NCBI GenBank assembly: GCA_902776615.1
Contig: CACYQU010000013.1
Coordinates: 1 to 40,826 of the forward strand
DNA from: an uncultured bacterium
Lineage (GTDB): Bacteria > Verrucomicrobiota > Kiritimatiellia > RFP12 > UBA1067
DNA: 40,826 nt
Direction: 5' to 3'
A model generated the notes under the pieces. It saw nothing but the letters and a program-made list of their open reading frames with translations. It did not search any database and was not told the DNA's origin. How positions within the stretch are numbered: position 1 is the first letter of the stretch; every line of letters begins with the position of its first letter. The translations under genes and the position numbers were made by a program. Shown here in pieces: positions 16,839 to 23,776 of this stretch.

Positions 16839-18395
16839 ATGAAAGTTTTCTGGCATCTCGTCGCTTTTGCCCTTGCTGTTCTGTCTGTAGCATCGGTCTG
16901 GTTTGGTGGTCTAAATCAGGACGAAGGCTGGTATTTGTATGCCGCAAACCTTGTCGCGGAAGGAAATCTGCCGTATCGCGATTTCTTTTTCACGCAGGCG
17001 CCGATGATGCCTCTTGTGTATTCGGTGTTTTCTGGGTTTTGGAAACATTTCGGGATTGCAGGAGGGCGTGTGTTCACGCTGATTCTTGGCCTGTGGGGGA
17101 TAGTGTTTCTTGTCGCGCTCGCCCGCAGAATCGCGAAACCCGAAAAACGCGGATTGGCTGCGCTGTTGGTGGCCGTGCTTTTGTGCGGCAACCTTTATCA
17201 TCTGTATTACCTTGCAATTCCGAAGACATATGCCCTCGCCGGGCTTTTTGTCGCCATGGGCTTTTATCTTCTTTCGTTTGAGGGTATGATGCAGATGGCC
17301 GCCGCCGGGCTTTGCCTTGCGTTCGCTTGCGCGACGCGCATAAGCCTTGGCGTTATGCTGCCTGTCGTGGCCTTGGGGCTTTTCCTTTTCCGCAGGCGTG
17401 AAGCCCGAGGCGGTTTGGGATGGCTCTGGTTCGGATGCGGTGCGACCCTGGGGCTTTTGATTGCGTTCGGGCCATTCTTCTTCGGAGAGTTTCTCCCTGG
17501 GCTTCTTGCCGCCCAGAAATACCATGCGGCGCGTGGCGGTTTTGACATTGTGCTCTTCGTCGGTTCGGCAAGTCGTCTAGTGAGATGGTACTTGCCGGTT
17601 GTCGTTTTGTTGGGAGTGGGCGTGTTCGGACTATTCACTGGCGCCGCGAACGACGATTGCGGCGTCTCGTCCAAAGCGCGGTTCGTGTGGTGGATTGCGC
17701 TAGCGGGTTTTGTTTCGGTTTTTGCAGTTCAAATGCTCGCCCCGGTTCCGTATGAGGACTATCAGGTTCCTGTAATGGGGCTTCTGGCTGTAGTGGCGGC
17801 TGTAGTTGCCGCCAATCGATTGGAGATTAGGTCTGATGTTCTTGCTCTGGCGGTGCTGGGCATGACATGGGCCGGATCGTTCGGCAGCCCGTTGCTTCAA
17901 GAATGGATGATTGACGGTCAAGACCGTTTCTGGGTGCTTGGCCGTGACAAGAGCAGGCTTTCACAGCTCAGAACGGTAGCTCGCGAAATAGAAGCCATAG
18001 ACCCAGGCGGCGACGAACTGCTTACGCAGGATATATACCTTGCCGTAGAGACTGGACGCAAAGTGCCGCGTCAGCTTGCGATGGGGCCATTCAGCCTGTG
18101 GAACGAGCTTCCGTACGCCGGAGCGGAGAAGGTCCTTCTTGACGAAAACTGCATGAAGCGGCTTCTCGAATCGGCGCCATGCAAAGTCGCCGCGATGAGC
18201 GGCTACTCTTTTGCGATAACAGCTCCTCGCTGCGAAAAAACCCCGATGAATGTGCAAATGGGATTCTGGAACATACTCAAGCGAAACTACGATCTCGTAT
18301 TTACAGAAGAAAGATTTGGTCAGGGCTCTACGCCACTGATGGTTCTGAAGAGAAAGGATTCTGCTTCAGGCGGTGGTGAAGGATCCGTTCAATGA
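16839..18395 (+). CDS. GT39/ArnT-like polytopic glycosyltransferase
   Basis: 518 residues with about ten membrane helices. The first periplasmic loop begins NQDEGWYLY (Asp28, Glu29) and continues with GNLPYRDFF; an acidic pair in this loop is the catalytic feature of the GT-C family that includes ArnT and protein O-mannosyltransferases, which use polyprenyl-phosphate sugars at the outer face of the inner membrane. A soluble periplasmic part follows from about residue 365. The acceptor (lipid A, protein or glycan) cannot be read from sequence. It starts 3 bases after prfB, so it is in the same transcript. The ligase-like gene at 2654 might act in the same glycan route; that is speculation. Confidence 0.75.
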   Translation: MKVFWHLVAFALAVLSVASVWFGGLNQDEGWYLYAANLVAEGNLPYRDFFFTQAPMMPLVYSVFSGFWKHFGIAGGRVFTLILGLWGIVFLVALARRIAKPEKRGLAALLVAVLLCGNLYHLYYLAIPKTYALAGLFVAMGFYLLSFEGMMQMAAAGLCLAFACATRISLGVMLPVVALGLFLFRRREARGGLGWLWFGCGATLGLLIAFGPFFFGEFLPGLLAAQKYHAARGGFDIVLFVGSASRLVRWYLPVVVLLGVGVFGLFTGAANDDCGVSSKARFVWWIALAGFVSVFAVQMLAPVPYEDYQVPVMGLLAVVAAVVAANRLEIRSDVLALAVLGMTWAGSFGSPLLQEWMIDGQDRFWVLGRDKSRLSQLRTVAREIEAIDPGGDELLTQDIYLAVETGRKVPRQLAMGPFSLWNELPYAGAEKVLLDENCMKRLLESAPCKVAAMSGYSFAITAPRCEKTPMNVQMGFWNILKRNYDLVFTEERFGQGSTPLMVLKRKDSASGGGEGSVQ

Positions 18396-18419
18396 TTCCG
18401 GCAACGACAGGAGGAATGT

Positions 18420-19097
18420 ATGGCTAAAACTCATGGTGTAGCGGGCGAATGGGCCCGTGTGAAAGGAACGGTCGCAGGGCTGTGGCCGCTTTTCTTCGGG
18501 ATTTTCGCCCTTGGCTTTTCGGCTGCGGTAATTTTGTTCGCAAGCCTGACTGTTGGTGCGGCCGCACTGGCCGTGTCGATCGCATGGATAGGATGGAGCG
18601 TATATAAAGGCGCTCGGCATGTCGAGCGCTATTTCAAAGGCGCGAGAGGCGAGGAACGCGTCGCGGGAATACTGCAGAGCCTGCCTGATGAATACCACAT
18701 CTTCAATGATTTTGTCGCTTGCGGCGTACATGTCGATCATGTCGTCGCAGGGCCCGCGGGCGTGTATGCGATTGAGACAAAGTACTGGCGCGGCGTCGTG
18801 ACGATTGAAGACGGCCACATCCTTCTTGACGGACAGCTCCCGTCGCGTTCGCCTCTTGCACAAGTGCACAAGGAGGCGGCCTTGGTCAAGGCCGCGCTCG
18901 ACAATGCAGGATGGAAGGGACCAGTAACGCCGGTTTTGGCGTTCGCTAGCGACACTTTTACTGCCCATGTGGCGGAGGTGCAAGGAGCGGTTGTGATAAA
19001 TTCCTGCGATCTCAAGAAAAGCTTCGAAACCGATCGTGTGGTTATTACACCGGAAGAACTTGACAGGTTGGTGACTTTAATGGAGAGCAATTCATGA
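18420..19097 (+). CDS. NERD-domain membrane protein (putative nuclease-related)
   Basis: 225 residues. Two membrane helices (about 21-41 and 43-60) anchor a cytoplasmic NERD domain starting near residue 74: GARGEERVAGIL, then VDHVVAGPAGVYAIETKYWRG. Asp106, Glu119 and Lys121 sit in the D-x(n)-ExK pattern of the endonuclease-like fold. NERD proteins are widespread and mostly uncharacterised; nuclease activity is predicted from fold. The ribosome site is AGGAGG just before the ATG. The stop overlaps the next gene as ATGA, so it is translated together with a periplasmic protease for no obvious reason. Confidence 0.87.
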   Translation: MAKTHGVAGEWARVKGTVAGLWPLFFGIFALGFSAAVILFASLTVGAAALAVSIAWIGWSVYKGARHVERYFKGARGEERVAGILQSLPDEYHIFNDFVACGVHVDHVVAGPAGVYAIETKYWRGVVTIEDGHILLDGQLPSRSPLAQVHKEAALVKAALDNAGWKGPVTPVLAFASDTFTAHVAEVQGAVVINSCDLKKSFETDRVVITPEELDRLVTLMESNS

Positions 19098-21457
19098 ATA
19101 CAGGAGAAATTTCCGCAAAAACGAAGAAGCGGGCAGTGTGGACGCTGCTTTCGCTGGCCATAATAATCATTGCCATAAGCAGTTGCAAATGCATACCTGA
19201 GTCAAACCAGCAGGAGTCTGCCGACGAAACGCAACCAGTCCCCGTCGAGGTGCAGCCAGAGAAGTCTGAACAGGTTCCGCCTGCGCCCGTCCAGCCGGAA
19301 GAACCGGCCGAGGTTCCGCCCCCTGCGCAGGAGACGGCGCCCGTTGTCCAGCCCGAACCGCATTTTGTGGACGTCGAACCGCAGTCGTATTACGGAAAGA
19401 TTTCCATTCGGCTTGTGAATACTTTGCCGAGAGCTCATGTTTTGCAGCAGCGGTTTGATGATATGATATCACAACGCGCCTGGACGAATCTGGTTACATT
19501 CTATGACTACGATCATTCGGTTTTTCTCAAGAGCGACCTTGACGAGCTTTCAGCGCATGAAAAGACGCTGGACGATGAATTGAAGGCGGGCGATGTCAGC
19601 TTTGGTTTTGATGTATACAATCTTTACGTGCGCCGCCTTAACGAACGCGTGTTTTTCGCCACCAACCTGCTAGCCCGCGGCGAATGGGATTTCTCGACGA
19701 ACGAGTTCTATCGCATAAAGCGCAAGGACGCCCCTTGGCCTGCAACGCGCGAAGAGGCCGAGGAACTGTGGCGGCTCAGATTGAAAAACGAGGTTCTTGC
19801 GCAGATCTTGGGCAAGGAGCTTGATGCCGAGGAGAAGTCTGCCAGGGAAGCGAAGAAATCCGCCGGCGACGCAACATCCGGGACTGTCGCCGAGAACGAC
19901 GAAGATGCTGATGAAACGGATGGCGAAACAGCTGACAAAAAGACCGAGACGCCAGAGGAGAATCTCATAAAGAAGTATCACCAGTACGTCACGGTGATGG
20001 CCGAGCCCGATGAAGAGGCCGTCCTGCAACATTACCTCGGCAGTGTTTCGCGCGCGTATGATCCGCATACTGATTATATGAGTCCAGCGTCGAAAGAGGA
20101 TTTCGACATGGAGATGAACCTCGCCCTTTGCGGCGTTGGCGCGGTGCTCGGGCTTGACGACGGAGCGCTCAAGATCGAGGAAGTAATGCCCGGCGGCCCG
20201 ATCGATGTCGATGGTCGCATAAAGCGCGGCGACAAGATAGTCGGCGTCAAGCAGGGCGATGGCGAAATGGAAGACATAATGTGGCGCCCGATGAAAAAAA
20301 CGATCCGCAAGATCCGCGGGCCGAAGGGCACGCGCGTCACGCTGGAGATAATCCCTCGCAGCGATCCTTCAGGCGCGACGCGCAAGATGATCGAGCTTGT
20401 GCGAGACGAAATCAAGCTCGAGGATCAAGCTGCCACGGGTCATGTCGAGCGCGTCACGCTCGACGGCGTCGAGCGCAAACTGGGCTACGTATATCTGCCA
20501 AGTTTCTACGGCACGATGGACAAACGCTTCGGCGATCCCGCATTTCGCAGCTGTGCGATGGATGTCGGCAAGTATCTGGCGGACTTCAATGCGGTTGACG
20601 CCGAAGGACTCGTGCTGGATCTGCGCGGCAACGGCGGTGGATCCCTTAGGGAGGCGGTCATGCTCTCGGCGCTTTTTGTGGCAAGCGGTCCTGTTGTGCA
20701 GATACGCGAGGTTCGTACGGTTGGCAGCCTGCCGATTCCACCTGGCAATCCGATTGCATTCCGCAAGCCGATTGTCGTGCTGACCGACCGCGCAAGCGCG
20801 AGTGCGTCCGAAATCGTCGCCGGCCATTTGCAGGATACCGGGCGCGCCATAGTTCTCGGCGACTGGAGAACGCACGGTAAAGGGACAGTCCAGTCCGTAT
20901 TGGGCATGGGGCCGGAGAAATACGGTTCGATGAAAATCACGACAGCCAGGTTCTATCGCATAAACGGACGTTCCACCCAGGTCGAGGGCGTCGCCGCCGA
21001 CATACGCCTGCCGTCGCTTCTCGATTCGCTTGACATTGGCGAAGACAAGTTGCCGAATGCGCTTCCGTTCAGCCGCATACTGCCAGCCGACTATGAAATG
21101 AGCTGGAATCTCGGCTCTTACGTGCCACAGTTGAAGAAACTTTCCGAGGCGCGGCTTGCAAACGACGAGCGCTATCAAAAACATATAGCCAACGTAGAGG
21201 GAATGCGCAAGATAAGCGACCGCGAGGAAGTGCCTCTGGAGCGTTCGGCCAGAAGAGCAATGATGGCGGCAGACCGCGAACTTCGCGAACTGGACGACGA
21301 GGACGATGAAGAGAAGGAGGAGAAGATATCGTCGCGCCGCAGGAGGAACCAGCGCAAAAAGGACGATGTCGTGCTTGACGAAGCCTACCGTATTCTTGCG
21401 GATCTAGTGCGCCTCACCGGTGGTGCGGAAGTACCGCTTCCGAAAGGATGGTGGTGA
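19094..21457 (+). CDS. C-terminal processing peptidase (S41, Prc/Tsp-like) with lipobox
   Basis: 787 residues. A membrane/lipoprotein signal ends in AISSC (Cys31), then comes a Pro/Glu/Val-rich linker to about residue 95. The Tsp-type N-terminal region ends in YDPHTDYMSP; a PDZ domain lies at about 345-440; the catalytic core has LDLRGNGGGSLREAV, a SASASE block (568-573) with the catalytic serine, and Lys596 in HGKGTVQ. Family members degrade or trim periplasmic proteins, including peptidoglycan hydrolases and tagged substrates. The C-terminal region has a strongly charged Glu/Asp/Lys/Arg segment near residue 730. Lipid anchoring would hold it at a membrane. The stop overlaps the dapF start as TGATG. 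Confidence 0.92.
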   Translation: MNTGEISAKTKKRAVWTLLSLAIIIIAISSCKCIPESNQQESADETQPVPVEVQPEKSEQVPPAPVQPEEPAEVPPPAQETAPVVQPEPHFVDVEPQSYYGKISIRLVNTLPRAHVLQQRFDDMISQRAWTNLVTFYDYDHSVFLKSDLDELSAHEKTLDDELKAGDVSFGFDVYNLYVRRLNERVFFATNLLARGEWDFSTNEFYRIKRKDAPWPATREEAEELWRLRLKNEVLAQILGKELDAEEKSAREAKKSAGDATSGTVAENDEDADETDGETADKKTETPEENLIKKYHQYVTVMAEPDEEAVLQHYLGSVSRAYDPHTDYMSPASKEDFDMEMNLALCGVGAVLGLDDGALKIEEVMPGGPIDVDGRIKRGDKIVGVKQGDGEMEDIMWRPMKKTIRKIRGPKGTRVTLEIIPRSDPSGATRKMIELVRDEIKLEDQAATGHVERVTLDGVERKLGYVYLPSFYGTMDKRFGDPAFRSCAMDVGKYLADFNAVDAEGLVLDLRGNGGGSLREAVMLSALFVASGPVVQIREVRTVGSLPIPPGNPIAFRKPIVVLTDRASASASEIVAGHLQDTGRAIVLGDWRTHGKGTVQSVLGMGPEKYGSMKITTARFYRINGRSTQVEGVAADIRLPSLLDSLDIGEDKLPNALPFSRILPADYEMSWNLGSYVPQLKKLSEARLANDERYQKHIANVEGMRKISDREEVPLERSARRAMMAADRELRELDDEDDEEKEEKISSRRRRNQRKKDDVVLDEAYRILADLVRLTGGAEVPLPKGWW

Positions 21458-22257
21458 TGAAAGATCTGACGTTTGTGAAAATGCATGGTGCAGGAAACGA
21501 TTTCATTATGATCGATGATCGCGACGGAACGTTTCCGATAGACGACTATATGCGTGTGGCCGCGATGGCGGCCAGGCGCGTTGGCGTGGGTTGCGAAGGC
21601 GTCATACTTGTGCAGCAGTCAGACCGTGCCGATTTCAAGATGCGTTTTTTCAATCCCGACGGTTCCGAAGCGGAGCTGTGCGGCAACGGCGCGCGTTGCG
21701 TAGCCGCGTTTGCGCGATCCATAGGCGCAGTAAACAGCAGCAGAATGCGCTTTGAGACGGCAGCAGGCGATGTCGAGGCTGAGTTGCTGGATGATAGACT
21801 GGTGCGCATCGCAATGCCCTTGCCAAAAGATTTTGACGACGATTTCGTAGTCGTCGGAGTTCCGCACAGCATCGTGCCGGTCGACAACCTTTCAAAAACG
21901 AATGTTGACGCAGAGGGTCGCCGCATACGTCTTAGCCCGCGGTTCGCGCCGAACGGCACAAATGTCGATTTCGTCGTTTACCGCCAACCAGACAGTGTCT
22001 CAATACGTACCTATGAACGCGGTGTCGAAGCAGAAACGGGCGCGTGCGGCACAGGGGCTGTCGCAAGTGCCGTGATAGGAGTAAAGGACTACGGCCTTGA
22101 GTTTCCTGTCCGGGTGAAAACGGTTAAAGGCTATGAACTTGTCGTAGACGGGACATATGACGGCGAGGTCTTTTCCGACATTACCCTTACAGGCCCTGTC
22201 AAAAAAGTATTCGAGGGTCGTCTCGATTGGGACGCCCTCGATGTGGACTCGGAATAA
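21457..22257 (+). CDS. dapF: Diaminopimelate epimerase
   Basis: Interconverts LL- and meso-diaminopimelate, supplying the peptidoglycan cross-linker and the lysine precursor. The two catalytic cysteines are in ELCGNGARC (Cys75) and ETGACGTGA (Cys197), and the N-terminus KMHGAGNDFIMID is typical. 266 residues. The ATG at 21457 is chosen because AAAGGA (21443-21448) lies 8 bases before it; the ATG at 21448 is part of that site. With dapL in the window, it completes the direct aminotransferase route. The last codons contain a hairpin that probably serves the convergent hsp20 transcript. Confidence 0.96.
   Translation: MKDLTFVKMHGAGNDFIMIDDRDGTFPIDDYMRVAAMAARRVGVGCEGVILVQQSDRADFKMRFFNPDGSEAELCGNGARCVAAFARSIGAVNSSRMRFETAAGDVEAELLDDRLVRIAMPLPKDFDDDFVVVGVPHSIVPVDNLSKTNVDAEGRRIRLSPRFAPNGTNVDFVVYRQPDSVSIRTYERGVEAETGACGTGAVASAVIGVKDYGLEFPVRVKTVKGYELVVDGTYDGEVFSDITLTGPVKKVFEGRLDWDALDVDSE
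22201..22240 (-). terminator. Rho-independent terminator of the hsp20 transcript, inside the dapF 3' end
   Basis: CGAGGG-T-CGTC (22212-22222) pairs with GACGCCCTCG (22231-22240), ten pairs with one bulge and an 8-base loop. Read on the minus strand, the stem is followed by AATACTTTTTT, the T-run of a terminator. The convergent hsp20 genes end at 22271, so their mRNA would overlap dapF by about 70 bases. Confidence 0.55.
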
Positions 22258-22270
22258 TCCTTCAGCAAGT

Positions 22271-22609
22271 TTAGAGGATTTCTATCTTCTTCGCCTGCGT
22301 TTCCGGACGCTTTTTGATGGTCACGGTCAGAACACCGTTTTCAAGTTTGGCGGCGAGAGTAGACGGGTCGGCCATTTCAGGAAGATCGACGCTCATGGCG
22401 TAGTTGGTGCGCTCGAATTCCGTCGCCACAGCCCTGAACCCGGCCGGGTTCTGGTATTTGGCGTGGGTTTTCAGCGACAGAGTCTTGCCTTCCATGTGCA
22501 ACTCGGCATCCTCTTTCCCGATACCGGGCACCATGGCCTTAAGTTCGTAATCGTCTGGCCGCTCGGTCAGCGTTGCTGCAGGAACGGTGAATTTCTCTTC
22601 AGTATTCAT
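22271..22609 (-). CDS. Small heat shock protein (Hsp20/alpha-crystallin), second of pair
   Basis: ATP-independent chaperone that holds unfolding proteins. 112 residues with an alpha-crystallin domain: ERPDDYELKAMVPGIGKEDAELHMEGKT near the start and the GVLTVTIKK strand before a short C-terminal tail. The ATG at 22609 has AAGGAG (22618-22623) exactly 8 bases upstream; the TTG at 22615 that would extend the frame is not needed. The N-terminal arm is very short (about 15 residues), which usually limits oligomer size. The C-terminal IEIL may be the I-x-I/L motif that docks neighbouring subunits. Confidence 0.93.
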   Translation of the reverse strand: MNTEEKFTVPAATLTERPDDYELKAMVPGIGKEDAELHMEGKTLSLKTHAKYQNPAGFRAVATEFERTNYAMSVDLPEMADPSTLAAKLENGVLTVTIKKRPETQAKKIEIL

Positions 22610-22657
22610 TTTCAAATCTCCTTTACTTGGTTGTTTCTTGATACTGTTGTGCCTTGA

Positions 22658-23071
22658 TCAGCCTTCAATGGCTATTCTGCGCACGCTCGGAGCGTCGGCT
22701 TTCGGCAACTCTATGCGCAGTATTCCGTTTGTGAACTTTGCGTTGGCCTTGTTTGCGTCCACGCGGAAGGGCAGCTCCAGCCTGCGCGACCATGCTGGAC
22801 GCGTTACTGTGTTCTTGCCTGTTTCGGCATCTGTCGTTTCTGCCGGATGGTCCGCGACCACCACTGCCTGCGGTTCCAGCGAGAGATCAACATCCTTTGC
22901 TGTTTTTCCTGGAAGTTCGAGGTCTATGATGATTGCGGTGTCATCCAGCAAAACGTTCACAGGCGGGAAACGGCCTGCTGCACGAGCTTTGACTGTTCTG
23001 AACGCGCGGCTCGAAGTATCGAGCAGGTCATCCAGAAAACTCCACGGATCAATGTTTATCAATGTATTCAT
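22658..23071 (-). CDS. Small heat shock protein (Hsp20/alpha-crystallin), first of pair
   Basis: 137 residues. The alpha-crystallin domain starts near FPPVNVLLDDTAIIIDLELPG and ends with GILRIELPKAD. The ATG at 23071 (or 23074) is preceded by AAGGAG at 23080-23085; the open frame to 23143 runs through the sigma-54 promoter and is not coding. The N-terminal arm contains the aromatic INIDPWSFLDDLLD common in bacterial Hsp20s. The second hsp20 follows after 48 bases, so the two likely form a co-chaperone pair like IbpA/IbpB. Transcription appears to be from a sigma-54 promoter about 30 bases upstream of the predicted leader. Confidence 0.94.
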   Translation of the reverse strand: MNTLINIDPWSFLDDLLDTSSRAFRTVKARAAGRFPPVNVLLDDTAIIIDLELPGKTAKDVDLSLEPQAVVVADHPAETTDAETGKNTVTRPAWSRRLELPFRVDANKANAKFTNGILRIELPKADAPSVRRIAIEG

Positions 23072-23110
23072 CATTTGAACTCCTTTCTTTTGTTTCAACG
23101 CCAGTAAAAG

Positions 23111-23126
23111 AGCAAACACCGTGCCA
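23111..23126 (-). promoter_or_regulatory. Sigma-54 (-24/-12) promoter of the hsp20 pair
   Basis: Read on the minus strand, TGGCACGGTGTTTGCT fits the published sigma-54 consensus TGGCACR-N4-TTGCW at every defined position. The -12 GC lies about 40 bases before the hsp20 ATG, so the transcript would start near 23100 and have a leader of about 30 bases with the Shine-Dalgarno inside. This implies control by an AAA+ enhancer-binding activator rather than, or in addition to, heat-shock sigma factors. Confidence 0.78.
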
Positions 23127-23158
23127 AACGGTATTGGCCGCATGTAGGCTATTTATGT

Positions 23159-23205
23159 GGGACTATTTGTCCCTCCGCGTGACATATGTTTCCGTCAAGT
23201 GAAAC
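23159..23205. promoter_or_regulatory. Candidate activator-binding inverted repeats upstream of the hsp20 promoter
   Basis: GGGAC-TATTT-GTCCC (23159-23173) and GTTTC-N8-GAAAC (23188-23205) are short perfect inverted repeats 33-80 bases upstream of the sigma-54 promoter, between two divergent transcripts. Such positions suit enhancer-binding proteins, but repeats this short also occur by chance. Confidence 0.3.
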
Positions 23206-23302
23206 GATATGGCCCGACTCTCGGTGCGGCAATGCAAATGACAATAGAGGCAAACGCGGCGCAATCGGAAAGGTGATTTGAAAAACAGGAAGCCGCTGCA
23301 TT

Positions 23303-23311
23303 TGGTATAAT
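23303..23311 (+). promoter_or_regulatory. Extended -10 promoter (TGGTATAAT) of the thioesterase-AAA-GH89 unit
   Basis: Exact copy of the window's recurring box. It predicts a leader of about 28 bases holding AAGGAG at 23329-23334. It is divergent from the hsp20 promoter. Confidence 0.7.
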
Positions 23312-23345
23312 ACAACTGTTGATCCACGAAGGAGAATTTTCACCA

Positions 23346-23756
23346 ATGGCCAGGTTCAAGACTATCGAAGAAGCACGAGAATACTTTTCCGGCGACAGGT
23401 TCGCCACCGACGCAGGAATGTCGCTCGATGAGCTTGACGAATCGCATGCCGTCACAAGCGTCGTGCTGGGGGCGCGTCACAAAAACGCCTTTGGCGGCGT
23501 TATGGGCGGGGCTATATTCACTCTTGCCGATTTTGCTTTCGCGGCTCTCACCAACGACCGCGAAACGGTAACTGTTGCGCAGCAGACAAGCGTCAACTTC
23601 CTTGCGCAGCCGAAGGGCGGCAGATTGATCGCCGCGGCGCGATTCAAAAAGGACGGCCGAACGTCGTGCGTAGTCAATGTCGACGTAACGGACGACACCG
23701 GGCGCGACATCGCGCAGTTTACAGGAACAGGCTTCAAGCTGAAGCCGCGCGCTTGA
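23346..23756 (+). CDS. PaaI-family hotdog-fold thioesterase
   Basis: 136 residues. The hotdog signature NAFGGVMGGAIFTLADFAFAALTN (Asn47, Asp62 in the usual active-site helix) is followed by the central strands TVAQQTSVNFLAQP and CVVNVDVTDDTGR. Such enzymes hydrolyse acyl- or aryl-CoA thioesters in the cytosol; the substrate cannot be told. The ATG at 23346 has AAGGAG 11 bases upstream, whereas the TTG at 23319 precedes that ribosome site. It may fit with IorB-derived aryl-CoA metabolism, but nothing here links them directly. The AAA gene follows after 20 bases. Confidence 0.9.
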   Translation: MARFKTIEEAREYFSGDRFATDAGMSLDELDESHAVTSVVLGARHKNAFGGVMGGAIFTLADFAFAALTNDRETVTVAQQTSVNFLAQPKGGRLIAAARFKKDGRTSCVVNVDVTDDTGRDIAQFTGTGFKLKPRA

Positions 23757-23776
23757 CTGCCGAAAGGAGAGTTCGC

